A DNA stretch of 23,088 nucleotides from a virus. Position 1 is the stretch's first letter. Each line of letters begins with the position of its first letter. A program made the translations under genes and the position numbers. Of the stretch, positions 7,442-13,778 are shown piece after piece. The notes under the pieces were generated by a model, which saw only the letters and a program-made list of their open reading frames with translations, was not told the DNA's origin and did no database searches. The stretch is from positions 1-23,088 of the IMG/VR virus record IMGVR_UViG_3300000256_000007, one strand, 5' to 3'.

Positions 7442-8275
7442 CTAACTTCCTTGTAGTAAATTATCTATGCCGTTGTAAACATCTTGCGTAGGCTTAAATC
7501 CTAATTCATTCTTTGCTTTGCTAATATCCATAGTGCCACGCTGGGGATATTCAAAGTCATTTAATTCTACTTTAACTGATCCTGACCCAACCTTGTCGCA
7601 TATATATTTGGCAACATTTTCTAGAGGCTGACTTTTACCATAACTTATGTTATACACTCTGGAACTCATTTCGGGAGCATCAAAGCCTAGGATAATTCCT
7701 TGTACGACGTCATCAACGTGTGTAAAATCCAAACTATTATCATGTCCTTTAACAATGAGTTCTTTATTATTTTTTGCTAAATTAATAAACTTGGGCAGTA
7801 CTCGGGACGGATCATCGTCTTGTCCATAAACTGCGGTAGGTCTAATAATAGTATAATTATCGTGTAATTCTTTTACAATACTTTCTCCGGCCAGCTTTAG
7901 CTGGCCATATAGATCTAATGGAGATCTACTGTCGCTTTCATTAACACCAGACAACGAGCTCCAGTTTCCATACACCATGCTACTGCTGATATATGTAAAG
8001 TGTGATTCTTTGTAAAAACGCAGACTATTCATTAATCCTGATGTCATAGTTTTAATTGCTTCAGTAGGTTTACGTCTTACTGCTCTTAAGTTAGCTGCCG
8101 CGGCTAAAAAAACTACATGGCTGTATTTTACATCAGTGATAAAACTATACTCATCATTAATATCTCGTCCATTCTTCTTGTCAATAACGTCAACTAAATG
8201 GCCCTGACTTTCTAGTTTAGCATGTAGTTTAGTGCCAATAAATCCAGCCCCTCCGATTAGTAGTACAGTTTTCAT
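7442..8275 (-). CDS. NAD-dependent sugar epimerase/dehydratase (extended SDR)
   Basis: A 277-aa extended short-chain dehydrogenase. NAD-binding GGAGFIGT is at 8-15, the active-site serines are in YISSSMVYG (95-103), and the catalytic pair is Y123-x3-K127 (YGQLKLAGE). IIRPTAVYGQDDD and LDFTHVDDVV are classic for NDP-sugar epimerases. It is slightly shorter than the usual 310-330 aa but has a normal C-terminus (ISKAKNELGFKPTQDV). The start overlaps the previous stop as ATGA. Together with the following dehydrogenase it should make a modified nucleotide sugar. The exact reaction (4-epimerase, 4,6-dehydratase or reductase) is not determinable here. Confidence 0.85.
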   Translation of the reverse strand: MKTVLLIGGAGFIGTKLHAKLESQGHLVDVIDKKNGRDINDEYSFITDVKYSHVVFLAAAANLRAVRRKPTEAIKTMTSGLMNSLRFYKESHFTYISSSMVYGNWSSLSGVNESDSRSPLDLYGQLKLAGESIVKELHDNYTIIRPTAVYGQDDDPSRVLPKFINLAKNNKELIVKGHDNSLDFTHVDDVVQGIILGFDAPEMSSRVYNISYGKSQPLENVAKYICDKVGSGSVKVELNDFEYPQRGTMDISKAKNELGFKPTQDVYNGIDNLLQGS

Positions 8276-8619
8276 GTTAGCATATGCTCCGTGGTTGCGC
8301 CAAGGTTTAGTAACAGTTTATGTTCTTCCTTGGCAAAGCGAAGGACAACAGTTGGGTTGTCTAAACCTTGGTAGCTAAATCCATCCCACCACCAATCAAC
8401 ATTGTAAATTAATCCGTGTTTTCCTAGCAAATTGCTTATAGCACACAGTGCATCAACTGGCGTATACCCTGCGTTTAATGCACCGCCTTCGCCTGGCTGA
8501 TGATTTTCTCTACTGGTATACGTGTGTGCTGATATACTAGTTTTAAATGGAAATTCTTTTAGATTATATAGTTTTAGAGGGGCTTGCTTGACACTTGCTG
8601 TTCTGTTGGAAAGTTTCAT
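8272..8619 (-). CDS. Hypothetical protein, 115 aa
   Basis: Start chosen at ATG 8619 (MKLSNRTASVK) with AGGT upstream; a TTG three bases earlier is possible. The N-terminal 20 residues are basic, the middle is Gly-rich with aromatic residues (NVDWWWDGFSYQGL), and the end is hydrophobic (NPTVVLRFAKEEHKLLLNLG). No catalytic signature or membrane segment is visible and I do not recognise the family. It is translationally coupled to the epimerase downstream (ATGA) and lies six bases after the 71-aa gene, so it is cotranscribed with the sugar genes. Confidence 0.7.
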   Translation of the reverse strand: MKLSNRTASVKQAPLKLYNLKEFPFKTSISAHTYTSRENHQPGEGGALNAGYTPVDALCAISNLLGKHGLIYNVDWWWDGFSYQGLDNPTVVLRFAKEEHKLLLNLGATTEHMLT

Positions 8620-8625
8620 CAATTA

Positions 8626-8841
8626 TTACCTATTCCCAAAGATGTTTCGTCCATAAATTTTTGCATCACGCATCCAGTTGTTACTGATACGTGTGCCTTC
8701 TTTGAGAAAGCGATACTGCTTGTATACTTCGCTTTCTTCGTTATACAAGTCTGCTTCGTTATAAGGGTGTCCAAAGGTTTTACAGAATCTTAGAAAGTCC
8801 TGTAAATCATCAAAAACTTTGGTAACTTCTGGGTTCTTCAT
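8626..8841 (-). CDS. Hypothetical protein, 71 aa, conserved-looking phage ORF
   Basis: A small polar protein, MKNPEVTKVFDDLQDFLRFC..., with an amphipathic N-terminal helix and an aromatic, basic C-terminus (NWMRDAKIYGRNIFGNR). It resembles, from memory, short proteins conserved in marine T4-like phages; no function is known to me. It starts five bases after the QueD-like gene's stop with only a weak ribosome site (GGATACATAAAAAAA), so translation probably depends on the upstream gene. Confidence 0.65.
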   Translation of the reverse strand: MKNPEVTKVFDDLQDFLRFCKTFGHPYNEADLYNEESEVYKQYRFLKEGTRISNNWMRDAKIYGRNIFGNR

Positions 8842-8846
8842 TTTTT

Positions 8847-9329
8847 TTATGTATCCTTGTTGTAGAATGTTAATGAACCGTTTTCACCGTCTTCGCTTAT
8901 TTCGATTTGAACGTCTCTGCCTGGATAACGTTCGTTGATTATTAAGTATAACGCATCGCTAATCATTTCGCAACTTTTAAAATCAAGTTCTAGTGTATTA
9001 TCTGAATAGAGTTTTTCAAGCCAACGTTTAAATTGGATAAACTCAATATCGCGATCGTCATGGAATACTTCAATCCATACCTTAAAGTGAAAAATGTGTC
9101 GATGAACATAACCTAAAAAACTAACGTCATATTCATCACCAGTCGCTAAACGCGGGTCGTCTAACGCTGCTGGGTATTTATGTAGGCCTTCTTTCCTAAA
9201 TGTAACCCAGATCATTTTACTTGCCTTGTTAACACGTTCTTCTGAAGAACGTGTAACACGTTCTTCCAGAGCTTTTTCACGCATATTGCGTAAAATAAAC
9301 TCATCATGACTTTCTCTACTTTCTGCCAT
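8847..9329 (-). CDS. QueD/6-pyruvoyl-tetrahydropterin synthase-like (T-fold) protein
   Basis: A 160-aa protein. After a charged helical N-terminus (1-37) the pattern follows QueD: IWVTFRKEGLHKYP (first zinc-ligand histidine position), then GYVHRHIFHFKVWIEV matching the LHGHxYxVxV zinc motif, FIQFKRWLEKLY matching the DFxxLK segment, and SCEMISDALY...VQIEISEDGEN matching the PTSENLA...VxVxET end. The catalytic Cys before the HxH and the Asp-His pair are not obvious. It may be a divergent QueD working after FolE (dihydroneopterin triphosphate to carboxytetrahydropterin) or a non-catalytic relative. The assignment rests on motif order by eye. Start ATG 9329 follows AGGAC. Confidence 0.5.
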   Translation of the reverse strand: MAESRESHDEFILRNMREKALEERVTRSSEERVNKASKMIWVTFRKEGLHKYPAALDDPRLATGDEYDVSFLGYVHRHIFHFKVWIEVFHDDRDIEFIQFKRWLEKLYSDNTLELDFKSCEMISDALYLIINERYPGRDVQIEISEDGENGSLTFYNKDT

Positions 9330-9337
9330 TTTATGTC

Positions 9338-9613
9338 CTAATGTACTGTGGTTGAATCGAATGTAAGATTATCTAAATCGTATGCGGTAACATCTTTAGC
9401 TGAATCTGTAATAGCTTCTACCATTAATAAGAAATCTTCTTCAGTTAAACAAGTTCTGTACAAACGCATTGATTGTGCTAGTAGTACACTAGCCAAATTT
9501 AACGGTTTTTCTCCGCTGTTTATTAACTTAATAGATACTGCAAACACCTTTTGATATAAATCGTCGATTTCATCTGGAGTAAGCTCAGCAATATCCTCAA
9601 TATCGTTTGTCAT
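9338..9613 (-). CDS. Hypothetical protein, 91 aa
   Basis: Start chosen at ATG 9613 (MTNDIEDIAELTPDE) because GGGAG lies eight bases upstream; a longer frame to 9628 would place the start inside the previous gene. The protein is acidic and probably all-helical: TPDEIDDLYQKVFAVSIKLI, then LASVLLAQSMRLYRTCLTEEDFLLMVEAI. No transmembrane segment or known motif. It lies eight bases before the QueD-like gene and two after the acidic 193-aa gene, so it belongs to the same transcript. Function unknown. Confidence 0.7.
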   Translation of the reverse strand: MTNDIEDIAELTPDEIDDLYQKVFAVSIKLINSGEKPLNLASVLLAQSMRLYRTCLTEEDFLLMVEAITDSAKDVTAYDLDNLTFDSTTVH

Positions 9614-9615
9614 TT

Positions 9616-10197
9616 TTAGTTCTCCCAAACTCGGGCATAATAACCCTTTCCTGTGGTGTCACCACCATCGTTGTCTAATTCTTCACCGTTATATGATAAT
9701 AGATCTAACATTGTTCTATCCGGAGTGTCTGTCAGACAAAACTCTAGCTTAGAAAGATCTATTGGCTCGTCTGTTACAAGTTCGTATTGACCAAAATTGC
9801 CTTTTTCAGCACTTGAACCGGAAAACACATATTCAGCATTTTCAGCACATTCTTCTTCATCTATATGTGTAATAATTATATCTTGTTCTTCTTCAAAATC
9901 ATCCCAGGACTGTCCTACTATCTGGTTGCCATCTTCGTCCTCTATATCAATATACGCTCCGCTAGCCTCTGCACCCCAATGGTGTAGCAAATCGTCAAGC
10001 TCATTCCAGTGACCAAGGAACCTCTTGTCAGAATCGTCAAAGACAGGATTTTCATCGTTCTCATCCCAGGGATCATCAAACGCATGAGCAATAATGTCTT
10101 CTTCTTCTAAATCTTTCCAAAAGTCATATTGCTCTTTAGTTAATGTGCCAAGGACCTGTTCTGATCCATATCCAGATATTGATATACTGTATTTCAT
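9616..10197 (-). CDS. Highly acidic hypothetical protein, 193 aa
   Basis: Start at ATG 10197 (MKYSISISGYGSEQ) with GGAG seven bases upstream, preferred over a longer frame to 10218. About 53 of 193 residues are Asp or Glu against about 10 Lys or Arg, giving a very low pI. Acidic runs such as EEED, DDPWDENDEN and WDDFEEEQD alternate with short beta-like stretches, and it ends GKGYYARVWEN. Negative charge of this degree occurs in DNA-mimic anti-restriction proteins, but many marine phages carry acidic small proteins with no such role known. Function not assigned. Confidence 0.72.
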   Translation of the reverse strand: MKYSISISGYGSEQVLGTLTKEQYDFWKDLEEEDIIAHAFDDPWDENDENPVFDDSDKRFLGHWNELDDLLHHWGAEASGAYIDIEDEDGNQIVGQSWDDFEEEQDIIITHIDEEECAENAEYVFSGSSAEKGNFGQYELVTDEPIDLSKLEFCLTDTPDRTMLDLLSYNGEELDNDGGDTTGKGYYARVWEN

Positions 10198-10201
10198 ATT
10201 A

Positions 10202-10405
10202 TTACTCCATAAAATCAAATGATTGTTGACTCTCTAAGAATGCAATTTCATCTTTTACTGCTAGCTTCTTCTTTTTAAGATCGTGGATCTTAAACTCAAT
10301 GTCAGCTTCGGTGCTTATAATTTTTTCTAATTCAGTAATAGCGTTGTCTAGCCTCTTGTGCTGGTCGTGTAAATTAGCTATTCTATTATTACCACCAGTT
10401 TTCAT
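10202..10405 (-). CDS. YdcH/DUF465-like coiled-coil protein
   Basis: A 67-aa helical protein. NLHDQHKRLDNAITELEKII (11-30), followed by IHDLKKKKLAVKDEIAFLES, matches the DUF465 pattern: a first helix with HxxLDxxIxxLE, then LKKxKLxLKDEI. It should form a short antiparallel coiled coil. The family is frequent in proteobacteria and some phages; its function is unknown. Start ATG 10405 follows AGGAG. A 27-residue relative of its first helix is encoded at 11167-11250, beyond the SGNH-like gene. Confidence 0.78.
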   Translation of the reverse strand: MKTGGNNRIANLHDQHKRLDNAITELEKIISTEADIEFKIHDLKKKKLAVKDEIAFLESQQSFDFME

Positions 10406-10425
10406 ATATAACTCCTATTATAATT

Positions 10426-10560
10426 TTACTTTAGCATTTCGTCTATTGTAACATCGTTACTGTATAAATTCAACCTTTTGTAGTTATTAAACCAGTCTTT
10501 CCACGTATTTTTTTCGTTAAGATCTAATCTGTCGCCATTATCAGCATGCCGCCCCAGCAT
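10426..10560 (-). CDS. Small hypothetical protein, 44 aa
   Basis: An open frame from ATG 10560 to TAA 10426, overlapping the end of the SGNH-like gene by 20 bases and filling what would otherwise be a 135-base gap. The sequence (MLGRHADNGDRLDLNEKNTW..., with WKDWFNNYKRLNLYSND) is amphipathic and aromatic and reads like protein. The ribosome site is weak (GCGAG about eight bases upstream), so coupling to the upstream gene is likely. No known family. Confidence 0.5.
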   Translation of the reverse strand: MLGRHADNGDRLDLNEKNTWKDWFNNYKRLNLYSNDVTIDEMLK

Positions 10561-11155
10561 TAACAAACTCGCTTATAAAAGAGTTGTAATAATCTAAGTT
10601 CCCTTGATGACTAAGATGAAATTCATCATCGTCTAACATTCCGTTATCATGTGCCCACTTATTCATAGGCGGGCTTTGAAATAAGGAATTATCTAAATCT
10701 TGTAATGTTAAGTACAAAGACCGGGCGCCACTGTCTTGTACTATTTTTTTAACCTGGGTAATCCATGCCAGGGTTTCTATCTTTTGACTGTGCTCGCTGT
10801 AATACTCACGCATTAGTGGAACCAAATATCTTTTACCTACCGGATTATTATTCCACGCACCACGTGGTCCTGCTGTACACCATGCTATACAATTTTTAAG
10901 TTCCCGTTGTCTAATACTGGGAACGTCTTGTAGTGTTTGGTTGAACGCACTATTCTTGTCTAATACGAGATCAATGCGTTCAACCTCACTAAATTGAACT
11001 ATAATACTATCTTTACTACTTAATGGTATCTGGTCTACACAAGCATATATGTATTTGTTACCAGCACCTGGCTCGCTGTAATTTATATGATCGTACTTTA
11101 CAAACTTAGGCCAGCAGTAATCGGCACTATAACTACATCCAACTATGTATAGCAT
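10541..11155 (-). CDS. SGNH/GDSL-hydrolase-like protein
   Basis: A 204-aa protein whose layout fits the SGNH fold: N-terminal block I GCSYSADY (nucleophile serine at 8), EPGAGNKYIYA (Gly block), IVQFSEVERID (hydrophobic strand with a polar end) and C-terminal DDEFHLSHQGNLDYYN, where Asp/His fit the catalytic dyad. Phage SGNH-like proteins of this size are usually uncharacterised; they may deacylate glycans or be tail-associated. The neighbour upstream is a sulfotransferase. The ribosome site is weak (GTAGAG, about nine bases). Confidence 0.65.
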   Translation of the reverse strand: MLYIVGCSYSADYCWPKFVKYDHINYSEPGAGNKYIYACVDQIPLSSKDSIIVQFSEVERIDLVLDKNSAFNQTLQDVPSIRQRELKNCIAWCTAGPRGAWNNNPVGKRYLVPLMREYYSEHSQKIETLAWITQVKKIVQDSGARSLYLTLQDLDNSLFQSPPMNKWAHDNGMLDDDEFHLSHQGNLDYYNSFISEFVNAGAAC

Positions 11156-11166
11156 AAATTGCTACT

Positions 11167-11250
11167 CTACTTCTTTTCTAACTCAGTAATAGCTCTATTT
11201 AATCGAAAATGTTGATCTTCTAGAACTTTAATGCGCGAATTATTACTCAT
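11167..11250 (-). CDS. 27-aa mini-ORF related to the first helix of YdcH/DUF465
   Basis: ATG 11250 to TAG 11167, with a strong GAGG six bases upstream. The peptide contains RIKVLEDQHFRLNRAITELE, which aligns with RIANLHDQHKRLDNAITELE of the 67-aa protein at 10202-10405 (14 of 20 identical). It ends where that protein's second helix would begin. It overlaps the sulfotransferase end by eight bases. It is either a decayed copy or a functional one-helix partner. Confidence 0.6.
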   Translation of the reverse strand: MSNNSRIKVLEDQHFRLNRAITELEKK

Positions 11251-11869
11251 ACTTGGCCTCTTTATACTTCGTATGTTGATCTAAAATATCATAATCACGT
11301 TTATGTAATCTTAGCAATGATACATTTTTTGAAAACATTTCATCTAGCTTGTTGCGGATTGCAAGTTTATCTTTATTATTGGATGCAGGATTAACTGGTT
11401 CAGTATAATTATCAAAATCTGCAATTCCGTTAGTGCTTTTAATCCAAGAAGCTAGTAATCTATAAAACTTTTGGGGATTGGTATTTTGCAAATAGATGTA
11501 TTTTAGATTTGTTGCGTTACCTATAAATCTATGTTGATACTCTGTGTGATCATCAAATACAGGATTTAAAAATATAGTTTTAATAAATGTTTCATTATCT
11601 AATAAATCTATACTAATATCACGTTCAGACATGCATTGTGCGAGTCCACTTATCCAACGTTTAATTGGATCTCGGAGTACAGATAATTTTTCAATATTAG
11701 GTGATTCAGCTATAGGTACTATAAGATCTTCCGGTACATCAACCCAATGATTATCATCCAATACTTTTTGTATAAAACTACTAGCATTTTTAGGTATATT
11801 AATCCACGCATACTTTAGCGTTGGATTAATCTTCATTGCGTAATTTTTGGGCCGAAAGAAATCTGCCAT
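11243..11869 (-). CDS. Sulfotransferase family protein
   Basis: A 208-aa protein with the two PAPS-binding segments of sulfotransferases: INIPKNASSF (24-32, the 5'-phosphosulfate loop with K27) and SVLRDPIKRWISG (63-75, the 3'-phosphate site with R66 and the following serine). DDHTEYQHRFIG fits the substrate-side loop seen in carbohydrate sulfotransferases. It would move sulfate from PAPS to a sugar or other hydroxyl. The acceptor is unknown; nearby sugar genes and the SGNH-like protein suggest a glycan. Start ATG 11869 has a weak ribosome site; ATG at residue 12 is possible but also weak. Confidence 0.78.
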   Translation of the reverse strand: MADFFRPKNYAMKINPTLKYAWINIPKNASSFIQKVLDDNHWVDVPEDLIVPIAESPNIEKLSVLRDPIKRWISGLAQCMSERDISIDLLDNETFIKTIFLNPVFDDHTEYQHRFIGNATNLKYIYLQNTNPQKFYRLLASWIKSTNGIADFDNYTEPVNPASNNKDKLAIRNKLDEMFSKNVSLLRLHKRDYDILDQHTKYKEAKYE

Positions 11870-11883
11870 TGATTTTACTATGG

Positions 11884-12615
11884 TTACTTGGTTTGTGCTG
11901 GTAACAAATAATCATAAACTGCTAATCCGCTGTCTACCGTAATTTGCGTTACGCCGTCATCACTGATCTTGTAAGTGCTATCACCACTAAGGCTCAAAAT
12001 CTTACTTACTTGATCCACTGGCCATGCCCACGCCTTGGATAATGATCCACCAACATCATGCTGAAATACAAACTCACCAGCGTGTGTACTTGCATCACCA
12101 AACGCAAACTTAAGATCTTTGCCTTCCGACTTAGCAATAAAAACACCTTGTTCGCTGTTAGCTGATACCATCATCTTTAAACGTGCGATACTGGCCACAG
12201 TAGGTACAAAGTCAACACCCCATTTAACTGAACGCATTTGTACAGTTTTAAGTTGATCATTAACAATGTCACTACTCATGAAACGGTAATCGTTTTGGAA
12301 GTCTCCAGATTTGTTTTCGAAGTGTAGTCCAACTGGCACAGTTTCGCCATTGCGATCCTGTGAATTGATGCTGACTACAGCATCTTCTGCGTACTCCGGG
12401 ATACGCAAAATCACACCTAGTTTATCCAAGTTAGGCATACCAAACGTGCCCATAAACTCAGCTACAGGGTTGTGGAACTTTCCTTTGAGAATAACACTTC
12501 TGTCTTCTGCAAGTCCTTCAATACTAGTAGTAGTATCATCTCCTGTAACTTTAACTAAGTCAATAAACCCTAGATTGTGCGTATGTTGCACAATATCAAG
12601 TAGAAAATCTTTCAT
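11884..12615 (-). CDS. 45: DNA polymerase sliding clamp (T4 gp45 type)
   Basis: A 243-aa protein with the T4 gp45 layout: MKDFLLDIVQHTHNLGFID at the start, GKFHNPVAEFMGTFGMPNLDKLGVIL, a middle linker MRSVKWGVDFVPTVASIARL and a C-terminal repeat ending TVDSGLAVYDYLLP. Length is near T4 gp45 (228 aa). It forms a trimeric ring holding polymerase on DNA and, in T4, also activates late transcription. Start ATG 12615 follows AAGGAC, and a sigma-70-like promoter lies upstream (12649-12677). It is separated from the polymerase gene by a methyltransferase-like gene. It is the expected partner of the C-terminal peptides of the polymerase and, possibly, DpdA. Confidence 0.9.
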   Translation of the reverse strand: MKDFLLDIVQHTHNLGFIDLVKVTGDDTTTSIEGLAEDRSVILKGKFHNPVAEFMGTFGMPNLDKLGVILRIPEYAEDAVVSINSQDRNGETVPVGLHFENKSGDFQNDYRFMSSDIVNDQLKTVQMRSVKWGVDFVPTVASIARLKMMVSANSEQGVFIAKSEGKDLKFAFGDASTHAGEFVFQHDVGGSLSKAWAWPVDQVSKILSLSGDSTYKISDDGVTQITVDSGLAVYDYLLPAQTK

Positions 12616-12646
12616 AAAATAGTCCTTTTTGTATAAGTGTTATGTG

Positions 12647-12667
12647 TAATTTTACAAGGTAAAATTA
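12647..12667. other. Perfect 9-bp hairpin over the gene 45 promoter
   Basis: TAATTTTAC and GTAAAATTA pair perfectly around a 3-base AAG loop. The repeat overlaps the -10 box of the minus-strand promoter upstream of the sliding-clamp gene. It is too AT-rich and lacks a T-run for a standard terminator. It could be a regulator site or a weak RNA hairpin on read-through transcripts. Confidence 0.5.
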
Positions 12668-12677
12668 GGTTAGTCAA
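12649..12677 (-). promoter_or_regulatory. Sigma-70-like promoter for the sliding-clamp gene
   Basis: Minus strand TTGACT (12677-12672), a 17-base spacer, then TAAAAT (12654-12649); 10 of 12 positions match consensus. The predicted start near 12642 gives a leader of about 27 bases containing AAGGAC before ATG 12615. It lies just after the stop of the methyltransferase-like gene. Confidence 0.7.
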
Positions 12678-12683
12678 TAACTT

Positions 12684-13757
12684 TTATTGGCTGGATATGT
12701 GTTTTTCTATACTAGAAATCATAAACTGGTACTTAGGATCAAGGTTAGCTTTAACATTTAATAGCCAACCCACGTTGTTTCCGTTTCCGTAACAGCTTTT
12801 TACGTACTCTTGTAAGTCAACTGGCCACTTGACATGGGGAATAAATTTTGGAATAAACTCTACTTCTGGCCCAGCCAGCTTTTGGCTAGTCAACGTGCCT
12901 GTCTTTTGCAACATCATAAAACTCCAAACGCCGTCATTTACAGTCCCAGTTTCTAAAATATCAAAGCCCAATCCAAACATAACGTTGGATATCAAACTTC
13001 TTGTGCCCAAACATCTAAAATTGTTATCCATTAGCTCTAGGCTGTATCGTTGTTCACAATCATTGTATGAAATTAAGAACTTACCGCCTGGTCGTAGCTT
13101 ATCAAACACTAGTCTAGCGATATCTTTGATAGGATCCAGCGGCATGTATTCAAATTGATTAATACTAGTAGCAAATCCCACGCAATTATCAGGAATCTCA
13201 CTGACATTTCTATACAGTCGTAACCTTTTTTCAGCGTAGAACTCGTTAAAATGGCTCTTTACAGCCTGTGTAGTAAGATCGCTTTGTGATATACAATACT
13301 GCGGCTCAGCAGCATTCATTAGTATACTGAATCTACCATCGCCTGGATTTACTTCTAAACTAGGATACTGCCAAAATGTATTTGCCTGTATATGTCCTTC
13401 AACAACTTCACAAAACTCTGCAGACAAATATTGCTGTCTTTCCACAGTTTCAAACCCAGCAGTAGGATTATTTTCATATGCTTCATAATCCCTTTGTAAT
13501 ATCCGACTTTCTAAACGTCTTACATTAGCTGATAAGTTATCGTTTAGTCTCTTTGCTGATTCTGTATATTCTGAATATGCATTTTGTAGAGCATTAAGTT
13601 TTGCAATAACATCATCATGATATTCTTTATTTTTCCACTTTATACTTTGATCCTTGATTAATTGCTTTTTGCTTTCTAACTCAAGGTCAACAGAAAGTTT
13701 TTGTAATTGTCTTTGGTGTTGATCCAGTAAACTGTGTTTTTGATGAAGCCTGCTCAT
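12684..13757 (-). CDS. Coiled-coil protein with methyltransferase-like C-terminal domain
   Basis: A 357-aa protein. Residues 1-90 are long charged helices (HQKHSLLDQHQRQLQKLSVD..., coiled coil likely). From about 120 there is a Rossmann-like domain: SLEVNPGDGRFSILMN fits SAM motif I, DNCVGFATSINQFEYMP fits motif III/IV, and KLRPGGKFLISYND is the classic post-motif strand of class I methyltransferases. The acceptor cannot be read. It lies between polymerase and clamp genes and has its own perfect late promoter with only five bases before the ATG and no Shine-Dalgarno, so it may be translated from a leaderless late mRNA and could be virion-associated. It may instead be an inactive fold relative. 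Confidence 0.65.
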   Translation of the reverse strand: MSRLHQKHSLLDQHQRQLQKLSVDLELESKKQLIKDQSIKWKNKEYHDDVIAKLNALQNAYSEYTESAKRLNDNLSANVRRLESRILQRDYEAYENNPTAGFETVERQQYLSAEFCEVVEGHIQANTFWQYPSLEVNPGDGRFSILMNAAEPQYCISQSDLTTQAVKSHFNEFYAEKRLRLYRNVSEIPDNCVGFATSINQFEYMPLDPIKDIARLVFDKLRPGGKFLISYNDCEQRYSLELMDNNFRCLGTRSLISNVMFGLGFDILETGTVNDGVWSFMMLQKTGTLTSQKLAGPEVEFIPKFIPHVKWPVDLQEYVKSCYGNGNNVGWLLNVKANLDPKYQFMISSIEKHISSQ

Positions 13758-13762
13758 GCTAT

Positions 13763-13770
13763 TATTTATA
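13763..13770 (-). promoter_or_regulatory. T4-type late promoter, perfect consensus
   Basis: Minus strand TATAAATA, identical to the T4 late consensus, five bases before ATG 13757. With the T4 spacing, transcription would start at or within a base or two of the ATG. There is no Shine-Dalgarno between promoter and start. Confidence 0.7.
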
Positions 13771-13778
13771 TATGTATA

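Noticed and set aside
9172-9180. ATAAATA on the minus strand as a late promoter
   Set aside because: It lies inside the QueD-like coding region, with no gene start downstream at a suitable distance.
10408-10434. TATAAT before the DUF465 gene as a sigma-70 promoter
   Set aside because: The -10 is good but the best -35 at 17 bases is TAGACG, and the ribosome site overlaps the region just after it; too weak to call.
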